Shown here piece by piece: positions 1 to 4,917 of a DNA stretch of 5,737 nt. This DNA comes from an uncultured Actinomycetes bacterium (lineage in GTDB: Bacteria > Actinomycetota > Actinomycetes > Nanopelagicales > Nanopelagicaceae). The position numbers and the translations under genes were made by a program. The notes under the pieces are model-generated. The model did no database searches. It saw only the letters and a program-made list of their open reading frames with translations, and had not been told where the DNA came from. The stretch spans positions 1-5,737 of the forward strand of contig CAIJOE010000084.1 of the NCBI GenBank assembly GCA_903822245.1, read 5' to 3'. Numbering within the stretch: position 1 is the first letter of the stretch; each line of letters starts with the position of its first letter.

Positions 1-299
1 CGCGTTGGCGCAATATCATCATGTAATAACCAAACTAGTTCTTCTTGATCTGGAATTGGTTTGGAGTGAGCCAGCGCTAGATCAATCGCATCACCAAAAC
101 CAGATTCGCGATCACTTTTTAATACTGCAATTCCTGATTGCGAAAGTAACTTTTCTGAACCATCCAGGGAGCCGTTATCAACTGCGATAATTCGATTTAC
201 TGGACGTGATTGACTTGAGATAGCAGTAATCGCTTCAGGGAGCCAAGTAGCACCATCGTGTGAAACCACAATGGCAGTAACAAAGAAGTTATCGCTCAC
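1..299 (-). CDS. Family 2 glycosyltransferase, N-terminal part (gene runs off the left edge)
   Basis: The first 99 codons of a gene read on the minus strand from a GTG at 299-297. The translation opens with a beta strand typical of GT-A glycosyltransferases (VTAIVVSHDGATWLPEAI, residues 7-24). The nucleotide-sugar binding segment AVDNGSLDGS follows at about residues 43-52, then GFGDAID, and WLLHDDIAP near residue 90 carries the acidic metal-binding motif. The WLLHDD context recalls the very large membrane-bound GT2 proteins of Actinobacteria (around 1000 residues with C-terminal membrane helices), but that part is outside the window. A TAA lies in frame directly before the GTG, so translation cannot start further upstream; the ribosome binding site is weak (AAGAA). 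It lies 70 bases downstream of whiB on the same strand. The family is confident; donor and acceptor sugars are unknown, and a role in cell-envelope glycan assembly is inferred from the neighbouring nucleotidyltransferase. Confidence 0.87.
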   Translation of the reverse strand, partial: MSDNFFVTAIVVSHDGATWLPEAITAISSQSRPVNRIIAVDNGSLDGSEKLLSQSGIAVLKSDRESGFGDAIDLALAHSKPIPDQEELVWLLHDDIAPT

Positions 300-329
300 T
301 TATTAATTCTTAACTAGTTTTCTTAAAAT

Positions 330-356
330 GCGGTAATTATTTGAGAAAATAACCGC
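330..356 (-). terminator. Possible weak terminator after whiB
   Basis: The arms 330-338 and 348-356 pair over nine positions with one T-T mismatch around a 9-base loop. On the minus strand the hairpin lies 13 bases past the whiB stop and is followed by ATTTTAAGAA, a broken U-tract. It could end or reduce whiB transcription before the glycosyltransferase gene. The interrupted tract and the mismatch make it weak, and read-through is quite possible. Confidence 0.4.
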
Positions 357-369
357 TATTTCTTAGAAG

Positions 370-642
370 TTAAGCTGAACGGCGCTTTAGGCGTCGACGC
401 TCACGCTCTGAAAGACCACCCCAGATACCAAAGCGCTCATCGTGAGCTAGTGCGTATTCCAGGCACTCCCCGCGAACATCGCATGAGAGACACACGCGCT
501 TTGCTTCGCGAGTTGAGCCACCCTTCTCTGGGAAGAATGCTTCTGGGTCAGTCTGAGCGCATAGGGCCCGCTCTTGCCAGGAAAGTTCAATGCCGTCGCT
601 ACTGATTACGCCTTCTATTCCTACCGGGCGTGGATCGCTCAT
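370..642 (-). CDS. whiB: WhiB-family iron-sulfur transcriptional regulator
   Basis: A complete 90-residue protein from the ATG at 642. Wbl proteins bind a [4Fe-4S] cluster through four cysteines and act with the primary sigma factor to control division, development or redox responses. Here the cysteines are residues 28, 51, 54 and 60 (C-x22-C-x2-C-x5-C). They are followed by the G-I-W-G-G turn at 72-76 and a very basic tail (RERRRLKRRSA) that would contact DNA. Length and tail fit the WhiB2/WhmD-like or WblE-like small members. A longer reading from 675 adds 11 residues but has no ribosome binding site, whereas GAGGAG sits 7 bases before the 642 ATG, so I chose the latter. It has its own promoter (693-721) and lies between an NDP-sugar nucleotidyltransferase and a glycosyltransferase, recalling the mycobacterial whiB2 region. 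The exact Wbl subclass is inferred. Confidence 0.95.
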   Translation of the reverse strand: MSDPRPVGIEGVISSDGIELSWQERALCAQTDPEAFFPEKGGSTREAKRVCLSCDVRGECLEYALAHDERFGIWGGLSERERRRLKRRSA

Positions 643-649
643 ACGGGTA

Positions 650-655
650 CTCCTC
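650..655 (-). promoter_or_regulatory. Ribosome binding site deciding the whiB start
   Basis: GAGGAG on the minus strand, 7 bases before the ATG at 642-640. It is a near-ideal Shine-Dalgarno match. The in-frame ATG at 675 lacks any such site and would begin only about 11 bases after the predicted transcription start, so this site fixes the shorter whiB protein. Confidence 0.8.
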
Positions 656-692
656 AAAGATTTGCTCACCGCCATTGGTGGGCGTTGGGAGA

Positions 693-721
693 ATTACACG
701 CTTGTAATGCCTTTCCGTCAA
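693..721 (-). promoter_or_regulatory. Promoter of whiB with an overlapping inverted repeat
   Basis: On the minus strand, TTGACG at 721-716 (-35, 5 of 6 to the sigma-70 consensus) is followed by 17 bases and TGTAAT at 698-693 (-10, 5 of 6). The predicted transcript start is near 686, giving a leader of about 44 bases that contains the GAGGAG site. The -10 hexamer is also one arm of a perfect inverted repeat, ATTACA (693-698), 4 bases, TGTAAT (703-708). This is a plausible operator, since a protein bound there would cover the -10 element. Confidence 0.7.
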
Positions 722-796
722 GTTTTTGAGCCCATAATTTGAGCGTGAATTAACTTATTTTCGTTATTTTTTGGGTTTTTACCCCTAAAGACCAGA

Positions 797-1774
797 TTAA
801 TAACCGAAAAATGCACCTTCGGCGATGGTTGCATCCGGCACTGCAAAATTTGGGGCTATAAAGCAATTTCGCAAATTCGAGCGCGCTCCAACTACTGCCC
901 CATCATTTAGCACGCAGCCCATGACTTTGGCCCCGGCCATCACTTTAGCCCCAGCACCAATGACGCTGTAGCCACCAACTTGGGCCAACTCGGAAATCTG
1001 GGCTCCTTTAAGAGCCAAGTACTCTTCAAAGTGGGCTGGTGTTGCTGCTGAAAAAATTTCGCCGCTAACCAAATCATGTGAAGCCTTTAGCAGTGCTTGT
1101 GGATTTCCAATATCTAACCAATACGAACGATCAATATAACCAAAGACCCTAGCTCCACTGGCTAGCAGATTTGGAAAGGTTTCACGCTCCACGCTTATGA
1201 CTTTTTCAATTGGAATTTGATCAATAACATCACGATTGAAAATATAACAGCCAGCATTAATTGTGTTTGTGGGTGGATTTTCCATCTTCTCATTAAAGGC
1301 AGTAACTTTGAAATCACCAGTCATTTCAACTGCCCCAAAAGCTCTGGCATCAGCTACTTCGGTCAAGAAAAGCGTCACATCTGCTTTATTTGCCTCGTGA
1401 AAATTAAACTGCGCATCTAAATTGTGACCACTTAGAACATCACCGTTAAAAACAGCAACTAGATCAACATTTCCAAGTGATTTGGCGGCATTTCCAATAG
1501 CTCCACCTGTGCCAAGTGGCTGATTTTCCACAGCATATTTGATCTTTATTCCAAACTTAGAACCATCACCAAAATAAGGCTCAAACAATTCAGCTTTAAA
1601 CGATGTGGCAAGAACAATTTCCGAGATTCCAGCTTCTCTGGCTTTAATTATTTGGTGCTCTGTAAATGGAACTCCTGCAACGGCAAGCATTGGCTTTGGA
1701 GTTTGCAAAGTCAGGGGTTGAAGTCTGGTCCCCATTCCGCCTACGAGAAGTATTGCTCCTCTTGATTTACTCAC
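797..1774 (-). CDS. NDP-sugar nucleotidyltransferase (mannose-1-phosphate guanylyltransferase / sugar-phosphate nucleotidyltransferase)
   Basis: A complete 325-residue cytosolic enzyme that should join a nucleotide to a sugar 1-phosphate, releasing pyrophosphate. The N-terminal Rossmann-like domain has the signature GGMGTRLQPLT with PKPM (12-29, Lys27 of the pyrophosphorylase motif), QPLGTGGAI (85-93), the metal-binding FNGD (109-112), FNEK (160-163), NAGCYIF (173-179) and YWLDIGNP (218-225). From about residue 255 a left-handed beta-helix of hexapeptide-like repeats (VIGAGAKVMAGAKV) follows. This two-domain layout matches the actinobacterial ManB/ManC (formerly RmlA2) group, which makes GDP-mannose; glucose-1-phosphate uridylyl- or thymidylyltransferase activity cannot be excluded. 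The start is GTG at 1774 with AAGG 7 bases upstream. It begins just after the permease terminator, so it needs its own promoter or read-through. It likely supplies the glycosyltransferases encoded further along. Confidence 0.92.
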   Translation of the reverse strand: MSKSRGAILLVGGMGTRLQPLTLQTPKPMLAVAGVPFTEHQIIKAREAGISEIVLATSFKAELFEPYFGDGSKFGIKIKYAVENQPLGTGGAIGNAAKSLGNVDLVAVFNGDVLSGHNLDAQFNFHEANKADVTLFLTEVADARAFGAVEMTGDFKVTAFNEKMENPPTNTINAGCYIFNRDVIDQIPIEKVISVERETFPNLLASGARVFGYIDRSYWLDIGNPQALLKASHDLVSGEIFSAATPAHFEEYLALKGAQISELAQVGGYSVIGAGAKVMAGAKVMGCVLNDGAVVGARSNLRNCFIAPNFAVPDATIAEGAFFGY

Positions 1775-1796
1775 TTCATAACCTTATCGTCAAAAG

Positions 1797-1828
1797 AAAA
1801 TGGCCCCGAGCGAACCCGGGGCCATTTT
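1797..1828 (-). terminator. Strong intrinsic terminator after the uracil permease
   Basis: A perfect inverted repeat: TGGCCCCG (1801-1808) pairs with CGGGGCCA (1817-1824) around an 8-base loop. Flanking AAAA/TTTT extend it to 12 pairs. On the minus strand it starts 10 bases after the permease TAA and runs into TTTTCTTTTG. The A/T flanks are symmetrical, so it could also work on the plus strand, although no gene approaches from that side. Confidence 0.9.
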
Positions 1829-1838
1829 AGGTAACTTT

Positions 1839-3095
1839 TTACTTACCCACGGCCTTATTAAGCGCACGTAGTAATTGGTAGCCAATTACTGCAACGAGGG
1901 TTCCATTAACAATTCCATTGAAGGAATAGTTACCACGGTGCCATGACATATCAGCAATGCCGATAATCACAGTTGTTGCGGCAATGAATAGATTTGTTGA
2001 ATCACCGAAGTTGACCTTATTCTCGATCCAAATCTTGGCACCAAGAATTCCGATCATGCCGTAGAGAACAACGCCGATTCCGCCAAGAACACCGGCTGGA
2101 GTTGCACTAAGAACAGCTCCAAACTTTGGTGATAGCGACAAGATGATTGCGCCAAGTGCGGCAATCCAATAAGCCGCAGTTGAGTAAATTCTGGTTGCAG
2201 CCATTACACCGATGTTTTCGGCATAAGTCGTAGTTCCAGAACCGCCACCAGCACCAGCAAGTGTTGTAGCAAGACCGTCTGCCAAAAGTGCATTACCCAT
2301 TTGGTCATCAAGATCTTTACCAGTCATCGCTGAAACGGCCTTAACATGGCCAACATTTTCTGCGATCAATACAAGAACCACTGGAATGAAAAGCACAATG
2401 GCGCTCATCTTGAAAGTTGGAGTTGTGAAGTTTGGCATTGCGACCCACTTAGCGGCCTTTACGCCATCAAAGTTCATATCCCCGTGAAGCCAAGCAAAGG
2501 CGTATCCGATAACCAAGCCAGCAAAAATGCTAATCCGATTTAGGAAACCTTTGGTAGCTGCACCGACTATAGCGACACCAGCCAAAGTAACAATTGCTGT
2601 TACGGGAGCGGTAACAAAGTTGTTCTTTGCAGCGCCAGCTAGGTTTAGTCCGATAATCATTACGATCGAACCAGTAACCACTGGTGGCAATAGCCAGTTG
2701 ACCCAGCCAATTCCTGCTTGCTTAACGATCAAGCCAACAAGGGCAAGAAGAACACCAGTAGCAAGAATGCCACCAAGAGCTACAGCCATTCCACCATTTG
2801 TCATCGCAGCACCAATTGGTGCAAGGAAGGCAAAAGAGGAACCTAGATAGCTTGGAACCTTATTTTGAGTGATGATCAAGAAGAGAATGGTTCCAATTCC
2901 TGAGAAAAAGAGAGTGGTTGATGGTGGGAAATGGGTAATGATCGGTACCAAGAATGTGGCACCAAACATCGCACAGATATGTTGAATTCCCACACCAATT
3001 GTTAGAGGCCAAGCAAGGCGTTCATCAGTTGAAACGACTTCACCAGCTCCTACAGACTTACCATTTCCATGTAGTTTCCAAGAAAGAAGCGACAT
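1839..3095 (-). CDS. uraA: Uracil permease (UraA-like, NCS2 family)
   Basis: A 418-residue inner-membrane transporter that should import uracil (possibly a related base) by proton symport. It is rich in hydrophobic helices, and its length is close to E. coli UraA (about 429). Recognisable parts are QHICAMFGATFLVP in the first helix (38-51), YLGSSFAFLAP in the third (83-93), and the substrate-binding IAENVGH with Glu246 and His250. TTYAENIGV follows with Glu293; these match the uracil-contacting glutamates and histidine of UraA. Xanthine/urate members of the family usually have a different pattern around these glutamates, which favours uracil. I place the start at the ATG at 3095, because GGAAGGA lies 5 bases upstream. 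An in-frame GTG at 3179 would add 28 polar residues and lies inside a leader hairpin. The gene is divergent from the CBS gene, has a structured leader and ends in a strong terminator, so it is a single-gene unit. Confidence 0.93.
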   Translation of the reverse strand: MSLLSWKLHGNGKSVGAGEVVSTDERLAWPLTIGVGIQHICAMFGATFLVPIITHFPPSTTLFFSGIGTILFLIITQNKVPSYLGSSFAFLAPIGAAMTNGGMAVALGGILATGVLLALVGLIVKQAGIGWVNWLLPPVVTGSIVMIIGLNLAGAAKNNFVTAPVTAIVTLAGVAIVGAATKGFLNRISIFAGLVIGYAFAWLHGDMNFDGVKAAKWVAMPNFTTPTFKMSAIVLFIPVVLVLIAENVGHVKAVSAMTGKDLDDQMGNALLADGLATTLAGAGGGSGTTTYAENIGVMAATRIYSTAAYWIAALGAIILSLSPKFGAVLSATPAGVLGGIGVVLYGMIGILGAKIWIENKVNFGDSTNLFIAATTVIIGIADMSWHRGNYSFNGIVNGTLVAVIGYQLLRALNKAVGK

Positions 3096-3100
3096 TGATT

Positions 3101-3107
3101 TCCTTCC
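3101..3107 (-). promoter_or_regulatory. Ribosome binding site deciding the permease start
   Basis: GGAAGGA on the minus strand ends 5 bases before the ATG at 3095-3093. It supports the 418-residue permease over the 446-residue reading from 3179, which has no comparable site. Confidence 0.75.
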
Positions 3108-3134
3108 GACTAGCTCTAGAGGGTAGGGAAGCTT

Positions 3135-3183
3135 AAAAAAATGGTAAGGGCTTACTTGAGAGTATCTGCGGTGCGCCACCGCA
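3135..3183 (-). promoter_or_regulatory. Structured leader of the permease gene (candidate attenuator)
   Basis: In the 5' leader on the minus strand, a perfect 7-pair, 3-base-loop hairpin (TGCGGTG/CACCGCA, 3167-3173 with 3177-3183) comes first. A short stem GTAAG/CTTAC follows (3144-3148 with 3151-3155), then seven T residues (3141-3135). Hairpin plus U-tract resembles a transcription attenuator ahead of a pyrimidine transporter. The second stem is short, and I find no recognisable PyrR-binding or known riboswitch consensus, so the regulatory role is speculative. Confidence 0.35.
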
Positions 3184-3212
3184 AATAAAGGGGGATTTTG
3201 AAGGGGCTACGC

Positions 3213-3225
3213 TCATAATTTATGA
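3213..3225. promoter_or_regulatory. Perfect palindrome in the permease/CBS divergent region
   Basis: TCATAA, one T, TTATGA: a 13-base palindrome centred on 3219 between the divergent permease and CBS genes. It contains -10-like hexamers on both strands (CATAAT on plus, TAAATT on minus). On the plus strand TTGAAG at 3198-3203 is 17 bases before TATGAA at 3221-3226. It may be an operator or simply overlapping -10 sequences. Confidence 0.35.
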
Positions 3226-3241
3226 AAAGTTCTGCCGCCTA

Positions 3242-3270
3242 TTGATTTGCCCGAAGCCTAGGTGGACTAT
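3242..3270 (+). promoter_or_regulatory. Candidate promoter of the CBS gene
   Basis: TTGATT (3242-3247) and GACTAT (3265-3270) are separated by 17 bases on the plus strand. The predicted start near 3277 leaves a leader of about 29 bases that includes the AGAGG ribosome binding site. The -10 match is partial (A2, A5 and T6 only), and a competing candidate lies at 3198-3226. Confidence 0.35.
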
Positions 3271-3295
3271 GGGCACCTTCCATGAATTCGAAGGC

Positions 3296-3300
3296 AGAGG
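3296..3300 (+). promoter_or_regulatory. Ribosome binding site deciding the CBS gene start
   Basis: AGAGG, 5 bases before the ATG at 3306. The earlier in-frame ATG at 3282 has no purine-rich site before it, so the protein starts MKVSSLL, the usual opening of small two-CBS proteins. Confidence 0.65.
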
Positions 3301-3305
3301 TGCGT

Positions 3306-3737
3306 ATGAAGGTTTCAAGTCTGTTAGGTGGCAAAATGGTAGAGACCATATCCCCTGAATCCACTCTCAAAGAGTTGACCCAAGCCTTGTCTGCTCTTCG
3401 CATAGGAGCCTTGGTCGTATCTACTGATGGCCACAAGATCCAGGGAATAGTTTCCGAGCGAGATGTGGTTCAAGCTATTCCTCTTAATTTTCATAAACTA
3501 AGTGAGCTGCACGTCAGAGACATAATGACTGTTCAAGTTACAACAAGTACACCAGATTCTACAGTTGATGAAATTATGAACTTAATGACAGAGAAGAAAA
3601 TCCGTCACGTTCCTATCGTGGATAAAGAAGGTAACTTGGTATCAATAATCTCAATTGGTGACGTAGTTAAATATCAAATTTCAGAGTTGTCAGTTGAGCG
3701 AAATGCGCTTATCGACTACGTGAAATCAGCGGGCTAG
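3306..3737 (+). CDS. Small protein of two CBS domains
   Basis: A 143-residue cytosolic protein made only of a tandem CBS pair (a Bateman module), the sole plus-strand gene here. CBS 1 spans about residues 5-60 with IGALVV (33-38) and the nucleotide-contact stretch GIVSERDVV (47-55). CBS 2 spans about 68-125 with VRDIM (70-74), KIRHVPIVD (98-106) and SIISIGDVVKY (113-123). Such stand-alone pairs typically bind adenine nucleotides (AMP, ADP, ATP or SAM) and dimerise, acting as energy or ligand sensors; the partner is unknown. The start at 3306 is chosen from its AGAGG site; the ATG at 3282 would add eight residues without one. It is divergent from the uracil permease and ends tail-to-tail with the methyltransferase gene, sharing a 4-base CTAG. 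A functional link with uracil uptake is possible but rests on adjacency alone. Confidence 0.93.
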   Translation: MKVSSLLGGKMVETISPESTLKELTQALSALRIGALVVSTDGHKIQGIVSERDVVQAIPLNFHKLSELHVRDIMTVQVTTSTPDSTVDEIMNLMTEKKIRHVPIVDKEGNLVSIISIGDVVKYQISELSVERNALIDYVKSAG

Positions 3738-4915
3738 AACTGCAAACGGTCCTCAAGCGCTGGGCTAATCTGCCACTGGCTTAGCATTTGATCATAAATC
3801 TTGCGATCTTGTGGATCTGCTTTCGCACCGGTCTTAACGGCGCGAATCATTATGTTGCGGGGCGTGTGTTCTCCGCCTACAAATTCGATTACATCAGTTC
3901 TATAGCCGAGCAATTTCAATAATTGCGCCCGAAGGCCATCAGTTAGCAAATCTCCAAGTCGCTCTTTCATTAGTCCATGCCGGGTTAGTAAATTCCAAGG
4001 TTCCGGCACATTACTCATTTGCGTCTGTAAGTCATGTTGACAACAAGGAGCTACTAAGAGAATTTTTGAACCCCCATTTACACCCCAGGCAATTGCATCA
4101 TCAGTTGCAGTATCACATGCGTGTAATGCAATTGCGATGTCGGCACTTTGAATAGACATTTGATCAATTGCTTCCGCTTTGAAGATTAAACTTTCTTCAA
4201 TTCCAAGCTTTGCTGCAATTTCGCTGTTTCGCTTAAGTGACTGTGTTCGAATATCAATTCCAATAACTTTGACTGGCATTCCTATACTCTTTAAATACTG
4301 GTGTGCCGCGAAAGTCAGATAAGCATTTCCACACCCTAGATCAGCGATAGTAAGTGGCTCATTGTCGGTTGGTTTGGCAATATGCCCAGCCTCAATGGCA
4401 CCATTTAAGGTTGGCACCAAAATACGTAGAAACTCTTCGACTTGTAAGTACTTATCCTGCTTAGAGGGTTTTATCTTTCCAGATGTATCAGATATCCCCA
4501 CTTCAATTAAGAATGGGTCGGAGGGATCTAGTAGGCGTTCTTTCTTGCGATCGTGCTCTAAGTTTTGTTGCCTTGCGCCCTTATCCTCATGGACTAGTGC
4601 TTCACCTTTCTTGGTGATTCGAATAGATAGAGCACCAGAAGTGTGCTCCACCAAAATATTGGAATATCCACTTTCAATCAATGCTTTGAAATCTAACTGT
4701 CCTAGAGCATAATTTTTTGCAGTTGTTACTCGACCATCATTTTCCATAACTTGAATAGCTAGAGTTCCTTTAATAAGAACTGGGCGAATATCAATTCGCT
4801 CAAAAGCGGTTTGCATATTTCGTCTTCGCCCAGAGAGGACAACACGTACTAAATTTTCAGTTCTTGAAAATAGTTCTTGTGCGCTAACAAATGCAGATTC
4901 AAGTAAAATTGCCAT
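3734..4915 (-). CDS. Class I SAM-dependent methyltransferase, Methyltransf_32 type, substrate unknown
   Basis: A complete 393-residue cytosolic protein. A roughly 110-residue N-terminal region (NLVRVVLSGRRRN at 21-33, RPVLIKG at 44-50) precedes a linker and a Rossmann methyltransferase domain. SAM-binding motif I is ADLGCGNAYL (191-200) and the acidic strand is VIGIDIR (217-223). Then come ALHACDTATDDAI (263-275) and APCCQHDL (289-296), and TPRNIMIRAVK occurs near the end (351-361). The HAC and PCCxH elements are characteristic of the Methyltransf_32 group, which also includes eukaryotic RRNAD1/METTL25-like proteins; some relatives are annotated as RNA methyltransferases, but I know of no proven substrate for this bacterial form. 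The ATG at 4915 follows the dapC stop by two bases, indicating translational coupling. A later start at Met34 would cut the conserved N-terminal stretch. The stop overlaps the convergent CBS gene. Confidence 0.88.
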   Translation of the reverse strand: MAILLESAFVSAQELFSRTENLVRVVLSGRRRNMQTAFERIDIRPVLIKGTLAIQVMENDGRVTTAKNYALGQLDFKALIESGYSNILVEHTSGALSIRITKKGEALVHEDKGARQQNLEHDRKKERLLDPSDPFLIEVGISDTSGKIKPSKQDKYLQVEEFLRILVPTLNGAIEAGHIAKPTDNEPLTIADLGCGNAYLTFAAHQYLKSIGMPVKVIGIDIRTQSLKRNSEIAAKLGIEESLIFKAEAIDQMSIQSADIAIALHACDTATDDAIAWGVNGGSKILLVAPCCQHDLQTQMSNVPEPWNLLTRHGLMKERLGDLLTDGLRAQLLKLLGYRTDVIEFVGGEHTPRNIMIRAVKTGAKADPQDRKIYDQMLSQWQISPALEDRLQF

Positions 4916-4917
4916 AA

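Noticed and set aside
643..675. 11-residue N-terminal extension of WhiB from the ATG at 675
   Set aside because: It has no ribosome binding site and lies only about 11 bases after the predicted transcript start, while GAGGAG is ideally placed for the ATG at 642.
767..790. GGGT/ACCC hairpin after the nucleotidyltransferase as a terminator
   Set aside because: The stem is only four pairs, and on the minus strand it is followed by A residues rather than a U-tract.
1771..1779. Two-codon minimal reading frame ATG AAG TGA overlapping the nucleotidyltransferase GTG start
   Set aside because: AAGG is only 2 bases from this ATG but 7 from the GTG, so the ATG is probably not used; a start-stop control element seems too speculative.
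2527..2850. Plus-strand 107-codon open frame inside the permease
   Set aside because: A low-complexity Pro/Thr/Ala-rich shadow of the membrane-helix codons on the other strand.
3096..3179. 28-residue N-terminal extension of the permease from a GTG at 3179
   Set aside because: The GTG lies in a leader hairpin, the added residues are unlike NCS2 N-termini, and GGAAGGA sits just before the ATG at 3095.
3239..3436. Minus-strand 65-codon open frame over the start of the CBS gene
   Set aside because: It is antisense to a clear CBS protein, resembles no family, and would overlap the CBS promoter region.
3727..3762. CAGCG/CGCTG inverted repeat at the convergent gene ends as a shared terminator
   Set aside because: Five pairs with a loop of 26 bases and no T-tract on either side.
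4362..4712. Plus-strand 116-codon open frame inside the methyltransferase
   Set aside because: Antisense to a well-supported domain, with no recognisable motif and no ribosome binding site.
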